A stretch of 9,869 bases of DNA, from the NCBI GenBank assembly GCA_016839655.1, contig JAEOTW010000168.1, positions 1 through 9,869 of the forward strand. Direction: 5' to 3'. The number at the start of each line of letters is the position of its first letter. Position 1 is the stretch's first letter. Positions 1-6,074 of the stretch are shown in pieces. Source of the stretch: Promethearchaeota archaeon. Lineage in GTDB: Archaea; Asgardarchaeota; Lokiarchaeia; Sigynarchaeales; SOKP01. Both the position numbers and the translations under genes were made by a program. A model generated the notes under the pieces. The model was not told the DNA's origin. It ran no database searches and was given only the letters and a program-made list of their open reading frames with translations.

Positions 1-1394
1 TCATGTTCATTTGAAATTTTCATTGCCAATCGTTTAATACCATGTGATTCAGCTATTTTCTGAGCTTGAGATAAAAATCGCCGAGCTGCCTTCATATCTA
101 ACTTTATTAAGGCTAATTTAGCTTGCATTATGAAAGTTTCACAAAAGTATAGAAATGAATGTGATTTTTCAGCGATTTTTAATAAATGAGAGAGGTGTTG
201 ATCTACTTCATCAAGAACTTCAATATTATTGGTCATACGAAATTCAGAGAGAAGTACATCACAGAGATGGATTAAGGAATCTATAATAAAATAAACACTA
301 ATATTTTCTGTTTTGATGACTTTGTTCAATAATTCTTCAACTTTTGCTTTATCTCGTATTCGAGAACTCCTTTTGAGCATCAGTGCTTTAGTGTATTGTA
401 GCACTGTAACAAAATAGCTATTTGACTCATTTTGAATTACCAGATTTTCTAAGCGTTCAAAATATTTTTGAGCACGTTCAAAATCGCCTTTTACGAGAGC
501 TATTGATGTTAAATTACTTAGGATATTGAGTAAATGCAGAGGATTCCTGTCCCATAGTCGTAAACTCTCTTCCAAATATTCTACAGCCAGATCATAATTA
601 CCGATTATTGCATTAGTTTCTCCTATGTTATTAAGTAATCCAGCATAATACCATTTATTTTTAAGATGCTTGAAAATATTTAGACCTTTCATATTGTGTT
701 CTAGACTAAGTTCAAATTCACCCTTTTCTAAATATACTACGCCATACATCAAATGACAACCTGCAATATAAAAATGATTAAATCTCATCATCGTTGCTAT
801 TGACATTGCTTCATTTATATATTCAAGAGATTTATCTGTTTCTCCTTTAACATCAAGTATCCAAACAGCCATAAGAAGATGGGCAAGTAAAACTTCAGCT
901 GAATTACTAAGTTCATTATATAAGTTAATTACCCACTCATAACAACTTCTTGCAAGCTTAGAATTGCCTTTCTTCATATGATCATATCCTTTTACCACAT
1001 TTATCCAAGCTTTTCTATGTAATAACTCAATTTGAGATGTGTTAGAAGTCTTTTTTATTAGTTCTTCAGACTTTTCGATTATCATTCCGAATTCTTCAAT
1101 TCTTTCAAGTTCTAATAATCCAAAGAACATAAAAATTAGTCCGTCAACTGCTCGGAGATGTTGCTTAACCGATTGGTTTTCTTCAAACATCTTTTCCCCA
1201 AATACTAAAAGTTCTTTATATTTTCCCTGACTGTTAAGAACAAAACCTTTAAGATATTGGTAATATCCTTTTTGCTCAATATCAAGCTCTTCAAGTTGAA
1301 TCAACTCATCTAATAAATCACTAGCTTCTTGAAGTCTACCAGCATCAAATAGCTCTTCAGCCCTGGTGAGTTGGCTTTGTTCTGAAAAAGACAT
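1..1394 (-). CDS. TPR repeat protein, left paralogue (3' end beyond window)
   Basis: The frame is open from the ATG at 1394 to the left edge, giving 464 complete codons and no stop. It begins MSFSEQSQLTRAEELFDAG and aligns along its whole length with the neighbouring 650-residue protein, with one extra codon, so about 186 residues including the C-terminal longin-like domain should lie outside. The visible part is all alpha-helical tetratricopeptide-type repeats, clearest at about residues 129-320 (for example GNYDLAVEYLEESLRLW). TPR arrays are protein-binding scaffolds; the partner is unknown. No signal peptide or membrane segment is visible, so it should be cytosolic. The start is supported by the paralogue starting at the same codon and by a shared TATA-like box 53-66 bases upstream; there is no Shine-Dalgarno. 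Residues 1-150 are nearly identical to the paralogue, the rest is much less so. The gene looks intact, not a pseudogene, within the window. Confidence 0.9.
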   Translation of the reverse strand, partial: MSFSEQSQLTRAEELFDAGRLQEASDLLDELIQLEELDIEQKGYYQYLKGFVLNSQGKYKELLVFGEKMFEENQSVKQHLRAVDGLIFMFFGLLELERIEEFGMIIEKSEELIKKTSNTSQIELLHRKAWINVVKGYDHMKKGNSKLARSCYEWVINLYNELSNSAEVLLAHLLMAVWILDVKGETDKSLEYINEAMSIATMMRFNHFYIAGCHLMYGVVYLEKGEFELSLEHNMKGLNIFKHLKNKWYYAGLLNNIGETNAIIGNYDLAVEYLEESLRLWDRNPLHLLNILSNLTSIALVKGDFERAQKYFERLENLVIQNESNSYFVTVLQYTKALMLKRSSRIRDKAKVEELLNKVIKTENISVYFIIDSLIHLCDVLLSEFRMTNNIEVLDEVDQHLSHLLKIAEKSHSFLYFCETFIMQAKLALIKLDMKAARRFLSQAQKIAESHGIKRLAMKISNEH

Positions 1395-1446
1395 AAATTG
1401 AATTATTTTGGATTATAGGCTTATGAATACATTAAGCTAATCATTA

Positions 1447-1460
1447 TTTTAAATATAATG
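1447..1460 (-). promoter_or_regulatory. TATA-like promoter element of left TPR gene
   Basis: On the minus strand this reads CATTATATTTAAAA, a good match to an archaeal TATA box. It lies 53-66 bases before the ATG, which would place transcription start near 1425 and give a leader of about 30 bases. The identical 14 bases occur before the paralogue at 3575-3588. No Shine-Dalgarno follows it. The start site is inferred, not seen. Confidence 0.5.
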
Positions 1461-1522
1461 TAAATTTGGAATTTAGCATTAAAAAGAAGGAAGATGAAAA
1501 CACTTAATATCATAGAGAATTA

Positions 1523-1549
1523 CTATCTTTCTATGATTATTGAAATAAA
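1523..1549 (-). pseudogene. Remnant of thiolase gene 3' end
   Basis: Read on the minus strand, this ends ISIIIER-stop (TAG), against ISIIVER-stop (TAA) at the end of the complete thiolase-like gene at 3650. The matching bases sit at the same distance from their TPR genes within one base (offset 2127 versus 2128). Similarity continues through the spacer to the TPR start and ends abruptly about nine codons into the thiolase tail. This is what a tandem duplication with one breakpoint inside the thiolase gene would leave. It has no start and is not expected to be translated. Confidence 0.65.
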
Positions 1550-1569
1550 ATAACAATCTAGAAGCTAAA

Positions 1570-3522
1570 CTAAAAATCTATAGATTCACTTTTTTCTATA
1601 AAGATTTTTGTTATTAGTGGTTCAAGGGCAGGAATATCTCTCACATTAATCTTCTTGTTCATTTGATAAAACCTCTTAATAGTCTCCCATAATTCATTAT
1701 TACATGTCATTTCATTTATAAATGATTTTATCCGGTTCTTAGCCAAATAAGATTGACCCTTATATACATAACACATCAAGAAAGGAGATACGGAGTTCAT
1801 TAGGAGCGTGTGGTCACCGAAAGAAGCTCGTTCAAGCCCTTCCGAGAATTTTTCATTAATAAAAGCATTAATTGCGGTAAAAAAACCTCCAAAAAGGTGG
1901 TCTTCAAAAGTTTTATCTTCTATAAAAGATTTAGAGAAAAATGGCATACCGCCTTCTGAAACAATTAAAAGAAGAACGGGTTCCTCTTCTGAAATCTCTG
2001 GTATATCTATTTTTCGTTTTGCTATCATATGTGCCATTTGTTCATTTAATCGTGCTAATTTCATACGTTCAGAGAAGGATATTTTAGATTCTTTTAAGTT
2101 CTCCCACATATTTAATTGTTTAAGTAATTCATCATGTTCATGTGAAATTTTGATTGCCAATCGTCTAATCCCATACTTCTCAGCAATTTTCTGAGCTTGA
2201 GTTAAATAAAGTCGAGCTGCCTTCACATCCAAATTCGTTAAAGCCAATTTAGCTTGCAATATGAAAGTTTCACAAAAAATTAGATATGAATGTGATTTTT
2301 CAGCCATAGTCAATAATTGAGCGATGTAATGATTAACCTCATCCAGGACTTCTAAATTATTAGTTAAACGAAATTCTGAAAGTAGTAAGTCACATAGATG
2401 AACTAAAGCTTCTAACCTAGGGAATTGTCCAGAAATTGTTGTTTCAATGATTTTTTTTAATAACTCTTCAACTTGAGCTTTATCCCGAATTCGAGAACTC
2501 CTTTTTAACATTAAGGTTTTACAGTAGTGATATACTCTAGCACTATATTTGTCTTGTTTTTGATTTACAAGATTTTCCAGACGTTTGAAGTATTTGTCAG
2601 CGCGATCAACATCATCTTTTAAAAGTGCTATAGACATTAAATTACAAAGACAATTTACTAGCTGTACAGGACTTTTTTCCCAAAGTTGTAGACTTTCTTC
2701 CAAATATTCTAATGCTAGGTCATATTTACCAATAATTCCATAGGTATGTCCTATATTATTGAGTATTCCTGAAGTATACCAATTATTTTTGAGTTTTTTT
2801 AATAGTTTTAAACCCTTCATATAATGGTCCAAACATAGTTCAAATTCACCGATATTAGAATATATGACACCAAATCCCAAATGACAGGCTGCAATCCAGA
2901 TATGATTAAATCTCATCCCTTTTGCTAATGACAATGCTTTATTAAAATGTTTAAGGGCTTTATCGAATTCGCCTTTTACGATATATATGCAACTAGCTAT
3001 ATGAAGATGAGCAAGAATAACTCCATATGAATTACCAAGTTCATTTTGTAAATTTATAACCCACTTATAACAACTTCTTGCAAGCTTAGAATTGCCTTTC
3101 TTCATATGATCATATCCTTTTGCCACATTTATCCAAGCTTTTCTACGTAATAACTCAATTTGAGATGTGTTAGAAGTCTTTTTTATTAGTTCTTCAGACT
3201 TTTCGATTATCGTTCCGAATTCTTCAATTCTTTCAAGTTCTATTAATCCAAAGAACATAAAAATTAGTCCGTCAACTGCTCGGAGATATTGCATAACCGA
3301 TTGGTTTTCTTCAAACATCTTTTCCCCAAATACTAAAAGTTCTTTATATTTTCCCTGACTCTTAAGAACAAAACCTTTAAGATATTGGTAGTATCCTTTT
3401 TGCTCAATATCAAGCTGTTCAAGTTGAATCAACTTATATAATAAATCACTAGCTTCTTGAAGTCTTCCAGCATCAAATAGCTCTTCAGCCCTTATAAGTT
3501 GACTTTGTTCTGAAAAAGACAT
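1570..3522 (-). CDS. TPR repeat protein with C-terminal longin-like domain
   Basis: A 650-residue soluble protein with no signal peptide or membrane segment. Residues 1-120 are helical; recognisable TPR units lie at about 129-160, 168-200, 208-241, 250-283 and 287-318, followed by further helical repeats to about 470. A charged helix (about 471-505) leads to a separate domain at about 514-605. Its predicted order strand-strand-helix-strand-strand-helix (VLLLIVSEGG, FFSKSF, FGGFFTAINAFINEKF, HTLLMN, FLMCYVYKG, AKNRIKSFINEM) fits the longin/Roadblock-like superfamily, and from memory resembles domains common in Lokiarchaeota; I am fairly but not fully sure. The role is probably scaffolding, with the TPR part binding a protein partner and the longin-like part possibly binding a small GTPase or a membrane-traffic-like factor; no substrate is known. 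The ATG start is shared with the left paralogue. It lies 127 bases downstream of the thiolase-like gene, with its own TATA-like box. Confidence 0.9.
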   Translation of the reverse strand: MSFSEQSQLIRAEELFDAGRLQEASDLLYKLIQLEQLDIEQKGYYQYLKGFVLKSQGKYKELLVFGEKMFEENQSVMQYLRAVDGLIFMFFGLIELERIEEFGTIIEKSEELIKKTSNTSQIELLRRKAWINVAKGYDHMKKGNSKLARSCYKWVINLQNELGNSYGVILAHLHIASCIYIVKGEFDKALKHFNKALSLAKGMRFNHIWIAACHLGFGVIYSNIGEFELCLDHYMKGLKLLKKLKNNWYTSGILNNIGHTYGIIGKYDLALEYLEESLQLWEKSPVQLVNCLCNLMSIALLKDDVDRADKYFKRLENLVNQKQDKYSARVYHYCKTLMLKRSSRIRDKAQVEELLKKIIETTISGQFPRLEALVHLCDLLLSEFRLTNNLEVLDEVNHYIAQLLTMAEKSHSYLIFCETFILQAKLALTNLDVKAARLYLTQAQKIAEKYGIRRLAIKISHEHDELLKQLNMWENLKESKISFSERMKLARLNEQMAHMIAKRKIDIPEISEEEPVLLLIVSEGGMPFFSKSFIEDKTFEDHLFGGFFTAINAFINEKFSEGLERASFGDHTLLMNSVSPFLMCYVYKGQSYLAKNRIKSFINEMTCNNELWETIKRFYQMNKKINVRDIPALEPLITKIFIEKSESIDF

Positions 3523-3574
3523 AAATTGAATTAATTTGGATTATAGGCTTATGAATACATTAAGCTAATTATTA

Positions 3575-3588
3575 TTTTAAATATAATG
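3575..3588 (-). promoter_or_regulatory. TATA-like promoter element of right TPR gene
   Basis: The same 14 bases as before the left paralogue (CATTATATTTAAAA on the minus strand), 53-66 bases before the ATG at 3522. The surrounding 69 bases of spacer differ at only two positions between the copies, so both genes probably share expression control. It lies in the gap after the thiolase stop, so the gene need not depend on read-through. Confidence 0.5.
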
Positions 3589-3649
3589 TAAAACTAGAAT
3601 TTAGAATTTAAAACAAGGATGAGGAAAAATGAAATATCATAGGGAATTA

Positions 3650-4870
3650 TTATCTTTCTACAATTATTGAAATAATATTATTTCCAAATCCTCCAAAATT
3701 GCAGGTAATTCCTGTTTCAGCCTTATCAACTTGCCTTTTTCCAGCTTCTCCTCTGAGTTGCCACACTAGCTCTACAACTTGGGCAACACCAGTAGCCCCA
3801 AGTGGGTGTCCACGCGCTTTTAATCCTCCTGAAGGATTAATTGGAATTTTTCCACCTATTTGAGTTAAGCCATCGTGAGCTGCTTTAGCGCCTTTTCCCT
3901 TATCAAAAAACCCAATATCTTCAGATTGAACTGCTTCAAGAATCTCAAAAGCATCGTGTAGTTCTGCTACATCAATATCTTTTGGAGCTTTATTCGCCAT
4001 TTTATAAGCTTGGTTTGAAGATATTCTCAAAGCTTTAAGTGTGGTAATATCTTCACGTTCATATACGATATGAGTATCTGTAGCTTGCCCAATACCGGTT
4101 ATCATAATCGGTGTGTCAGTAAATTCTTTAGCTTTCTCCGCATTACATAAAACTAAAGCTGCTGCTCCATCAGAGATTGGACAAACATGAAAAAGCCTTA
4201 ATGGGTCTGCTATTATTGGATTTGTTTTGTCATCATTGAGAAAATCATAGATATTATCCCAATTCCCCTTTCCTTTTTGAATAGCACTCTTCATAATATC
4301 CTCAATTGTTCTTTGAAAATGTGCCTTTGGATTTAGTGCTCCATTCCTATGATTTTTAATTGCTATATCTGAAATCCAATCAAGCTTAGTATTATATTTT
4401 TCAAGATAAGTTCTTGTTAACATCCCTGCAAATGAAGGAAGAGAAACTCCATGACGTCTTTCTGCTTCTGGATGTGTTAAAGTAGCTACATTTGAAGTAA
4501 CATAACCGGGAGTAGTAATATGAGTCATATTTTCTCCACCCACTATAAGTACTAGATCACTCATACCCGAAGCGATTGCTTGAAAACCAACTTTAATCGC
4601 TGACCCTCCTGACGCCGGTCCATTTTTTATATGATCCGCTGCAGCAGGAATTAGACTAATTTTATCAACGAGAGCACTAGCTATACCTGATAGTTGATTA
4701 AACACTCCAGGACTCATTGCTCCTACATAAACAGAATTAAAATCCTTATTTTTAGTATTGGAATCTTCAATGGCTTCTAAAGATGCTTCACTTAATAAAT
4801 CCATTAATCCCTTATCTACTAACCTTCCGAATTTAGTATGTCCAACTCCTACTATTGCTACTTTATTCAT
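3650..4870 (-). CDS. Thiolase-fold protein lacking the nucleophilic cysteine
   Basis: A 406-residue protein of the thiolase superfamily, SCP2/archaeal acetyl-CoA acetyltransferase type, of normal length. Thiolases join or cleave acyl-CoA thioesters. Visible family motifs: N-terminal VAIVGVGHTKFG; the nucleophile loop NGPASGGSAI (83-92); CPISDGAAALVL (230-241); ELHDAFEILEA (303-313, His305); NPSGGLKARGHPLGATG (345-361, His355); and CNFGGFG (390-396, Cys390). In active thiolases the loop reads xCASGG; here the cysteine position is Pro85 (CCG codon, 4616-4618), while both histidines and the C-terminal cysteine remain. Classical Claisen chemistry is therefore doubtful; a non-thiolase lyase/aldolase role, as in some SCP2-thiolase-like proteins, or a structural role is possible. 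No DUF35 or HMG-CoA synthase gene, the usual partners of the archaeal mevalonate thiolase, is next to it. The ATG start gives a proper N-terminal strand; no clear Shine-Dalgarno. Cytosolic. Confidence 0.88.
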   Translation of the reverse strand: MNKVAIVGVGHTKFGRLVDKGLMDLLSEASLEAIEDSNTKNKDFNSVYVGAMSPGVFNQLSGIASALVDKISLIPAAADHIKNGPASGGSAIKVGFQAIASGMSDLVLIVGGENMTHITTPGYVTSNVATLTHPEAERRHGVSLPSFAGMLTRTYLEKYNTKLDWISDIAIKNHRNGALNPKAHFQRTIEDIMKSAIQKGKGNWDNIYDFLNDDKTNPIIADPLRLFHVCPISDGAAALVLCNAEKAKEFTDTPIMITGIGQATDTHIVYEREDITTLKALRISSNQAYKMANKAPKDIDVAELHDAFEILEAVQSEDIGFFDKGKGAKAAHDGLTQIGGKIPINPSGGLKARGHPLGATGVAQVVELVWQLRGEAGKRQVDKAETGITCNFGGFGNNIISIIVER

Positions 4871-5002
4871 TATTAATACAATCTTTAATTTAAGAAAAAA
4901 ATAATAATTTATTTAGGATTTTCATTTTTAATTAATTTTATTTATAATAAGAATATGTTTATACATAAAAATTTAATATAAACACTAAGTAGGTAAAATA
5001 TC
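4871..5002. promoter_or_regulatory. Divergent promoter region between thiolase-like and radical SAM genes
   Basis: This very AT-rich 132-base gap must hold promoters for both directions. On the plus strand TTTATACAT at 4958-4966 is a plausible TATA box, giving a start near 4988 and a leader of about 15 bases. On the minus strand TAAATAAATT at 4915-4906 is a weaker candidate for the thiolase-like gene, giving a leader of about 13 bases. In such AT-rich DNA chance matches are common, so both are tentative. Confidence 0.4.
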
Positions 5003-5905
5003 TTGCTTAAAGGGATACATTTTCTTTTAACTTATGCATGCAATTATACATGCGATCATTGCTTTCTATATTGTAGCCCCAATTCAAAAGGTACATTCAC
5101 TTTAGCCCAAATTAAACAAGTACTTGATGAAGCTATAAAAATTAAGACCGTTGAATGGATATATTTTGAGGGGGGTGAACCCTTTCTCTATTATCCCATA
5201 ATGATTGAAGGACTGAGATTGGCAAATGAATTAGGTTTCAAAACAGGACTGGTTTCTAATTCATATTGGGCAACAAGTGTTGAAGATGCTGAAGTTTGGC
5301 TTAAACCAATTTCTGAGACAGGGATTTCAGATTTTAGTGTAAGTAATGATACTTTTCATTATGGGGATGAAGAATTAAACTTATCTAAAAGAGCAGAGCA
5401 AGCAGCGAAAAATTTGAATATGCCATCTTTTTCTATAGCAATTGAAGAACCAACTGTCGAACTGGGAATTGACAAAGATCATGAGAAAGGTGAACCCGTG
5501 ATCAAGGGTGGAGCTATGTTTAGAGGAAGAGCAGTTGAAACTCTAACTGAGGGTTTACCCCAAAGGTTTTGGGAGGATTTGAATAAATGTCCATATGAAG
5601 ACTTGGAAGGTCTTGGAAGAATACACTTAGATCCATTTGGGAATGCTCAGATTTGTCAAGGGTTGAGTATTGGTAATTTTTGGGAGAAACCTCTTTCAGT
5701 ATTGATTGAAAATTATGATGCAAATTCTCATCCAATCTGTGGTCCCTTAATCAGAGGTGGACCAGCTCAATTAGTAAAAAATTATCAAATTGAGCATGAA
5801 GAAGAATATGTTGATGAGTGTCATATTTGTTATCTTACAAGATTGAAGCTTCTAGATAAATTTCCACAATATCTTACTCCTAGACAAGTTTATGGATTAG
5901 AATAA
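5003..5905 (+). CDS. Radical SAM protein with SPASM-like C-terminal cysteines
   Basis: A 300-residue cytosolic enzyme. Radical SAM proteins bind a 4Fe-4S cluster through CxxxCxxC and cleave S-adenosylmethionine to make a 5'-deoxyadenosyl radical. Here the motif is CNYTCDHC (Cys13, 17, 20), with GGEP at 57-60 for SAM binding. The C-terminal part has Cys196, then GNAQIC (Gly213-Cys218), Cys246 and CHIC (Cys273, Cys276). The Gx4C step followed by a CxxC pair resembles the SPASM/twitch domain that binds auxiliary Fe-S clusters in peptide- and protein-modifying enzymes, though spacing is not the standard one and the full seven-cysteine set is not obvious. Substrate unknown; no small precursor peptide gene is visible nearby. 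The start is TTG: a stop lies at 4994-4996 in frame, there is no ATG before the Fe-S motif, and AGGT at 4991-4994 is a weak ribosome site. It is divergent from the thiolase-like gene. Confidence 0.88.
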   Translation: MLKGIHFLLTYACNYTCDHCFLYCSPNSKGTFTLAQIKQVLDEAIKIKTVEWIYFEGGEPFLYYPIMIEGLRLANELGFKTGLVSNSYWATSVEDAEVWLKPISETGISDFSVSNDTFHYGDEELNLSKRAEQAAKNLNMPSFSIAIEEPTVELGIDKDHEKGEPVIKGGAMFRGRAVETLTEGLPQRFWEDLNKCPYEDLEGLGRIHLDPFGNAQICQGLSIGNFWEKPLSVLIENYDANSHPICGPLIRGGPAQLVKNYQIEHEEEYVDECHICYLTRLKLLDKFPQYLTPRQVYGLE

Positions 5906-5923
5906 AACAATCTTTCTTAGTAT

Positions 5924-5940
5924 ATTTTTTCAACATTTTT
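5924..5940 (+). terminator. Possible T-tract terminator after radical SAM gene
   Basis: Two T runs (six at 5925-5930, five at 5936-5940) follow the stop codon by about 20 bases. Archaeal transcription often ends at T-tracts without a hairpin. The region is AT-rich in general, so the call is weak. Confidence 0.3.
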
Positions 5941-5993
5941 GGAAAGGATTTGCAAGTAATTTTTGTCGCTGTAAATTCTTAACCAAAGTATTA

Positions 5994-6013
5994 AATACAA
6001 TTTCTTTTGTATT
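5994..6013. promoter_or_regulatory. Inverted repeat AATACAA-N6-TTGTATT, possible operator
   Basis: Two perfect 7-base arms (5994-6000 and 6007-6013) are separated by six bases. They end eight bases before a TATA-like box at 6021-6028, a position from which a bound regulator could influence TBP/TFB. No second copy was found in the window. A chance repeat in AT-rich DNA is possible. Confidence 0.35.
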
Positions 6014-6020
6014 GTATTGG

Positions 6021-6028
6021 TATAAGAA
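6021..6028 (+). promoter_or_regulatory. TATA-like box of the PAS kinase gene
   Basis: TATAAGAA lies about 50 bases before the TTG start. A transcription start about 26 bases further on, near 6051, would give a leader of about 24 bases that contains the GGAGG ribosome site, a coherent arrangement. A second TATA-like stretch at 6048-6054 is too close to the gene to fit with that site. Confidence 0.4.
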
Positions 6029-6060
6029 ATTTCCCATCACATAATTGTATATAATAAATT

Positions 6061-6067
6061 GGAGGGG
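6061..6067 (+). promoter_or_regulatory. Strong Shine-Dalgarno deciding the TTG start of the kinase
   Basis: GGAGGGG is the clearest ribosome-binding site in the window. It ends 7-9 bases before the TTG at 6075-6077 but 16-18 bases before the first nearby ATG (6084). An ATG further upstream in frame at 6045 would place this site inside the gene, so 6075 is the best start. Confidence 0.7.
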
Positions 6068-6074
6068 GTTCATT

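Larger units (their letters stand above)
1..1549. repeat. Tandem duplication, left copy
   Basis: Direct repeat of about 2.13 kb period. This copy holds the left TPR gene, its promoter and the thiolase tail remnant, and continues past the left edge. Position 1 corresponds to 2132 in the right copy, 1394 to 3522, and 1523 to 3650; the small changes of offset are a one-codon indel inside the gene and a one-base indel in the spacer. Hand comparison gives 16 mismatches in 434 bases for 961-1394, but 34 in 120 for 781-900. Confidence 0.85.
1395..1569. other. Spacer between the two TPR genes, holding promoter and duplication junction
   Basis: This 175-base spacer has two parts. From 1395 to about 1549 it resembles the spacer in front of the right TPR gene (3523 to about 3676), including the last codons of the thiolase gene. 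From about 1550 to 1569 the resemblance stops; this piece is the 3' flank of the right TPR gene. The switch marks the junction of the tandem duplication. No ORF or RNA gene is seen. Confidence 0.7.
1570..3676. repeat. Tandem duplication, right copy
   Basis: Partner of the repeat that starts at the left edge. It holds the complete right TPR gene, its spacer and the last codons of the thiolase-like gene. The right boundary is near 3676, inside the thiolase coding sequence, where the match to 1549 and beyond ends. Positions 1570 to 2131 have their counterpart outside the window, so the left boundary is not visible. Confidence 0.8.
5906..6074. other. Intergenic region before the PAS kinase
   Basis: The 169 bases hold, in order, T-rich stretches that may end the radical SAM transcript, a 7-base inverted repeat, a TATA-like box and a strong Shine-Dalgarno. 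No convincing small gene is present on either strand. Confidence 0.5.

Noticed and set aside
1039..1230. 63-codon plus-strand frame, with a near-identical twin at 3167-3358
   Set aside because: Both are antisense to the N-terminal part of the TPR genes. Their similarity is explained fully by the near-identical duplicated tract, and the peptide is a low-complexity Ser/Ile-rich shadow.
1..1394. Left TPR copy as a decaying pseudogene
   Set aside because: Translation is open through all 464 codons with only one in-frame codon indel against the paralogue, so there is no sign of decay in the visible part.
1808..2194. 128-codon plus-strand frame
   Set aside because: Lies antisense to the longin-like domain of the right TPR gene; composition is Ser/Ile/Lys-rich shadow type with no motif and no ribosome site.
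1447..3588. Duplicated TPR unit as a transposon or inserted element
   Set aside because: No transposase, terminal inverted repeats or target-site duplications; a tandem duplication with a breakpoint in the thiolase gene explains the repeats.
3650..4870. Mevalonate-pathway acetoacetyl-CoA thiolase
   Set aside because: The nucleophilic cysteine is missing and no HMG-CoA synthase or DUF35 gene is adjacent, so a specific pathway name is not supported.
5520..5735. 71-codon minus-strand frame within the radical SAM gene
   Set aside because: Fully inside a well-supported gene on the other strand, with no recognisable family. Considered as a precursor peptide for the radical SAM enzyme and rejected because it is antisense and has no promoter or ribosome site.
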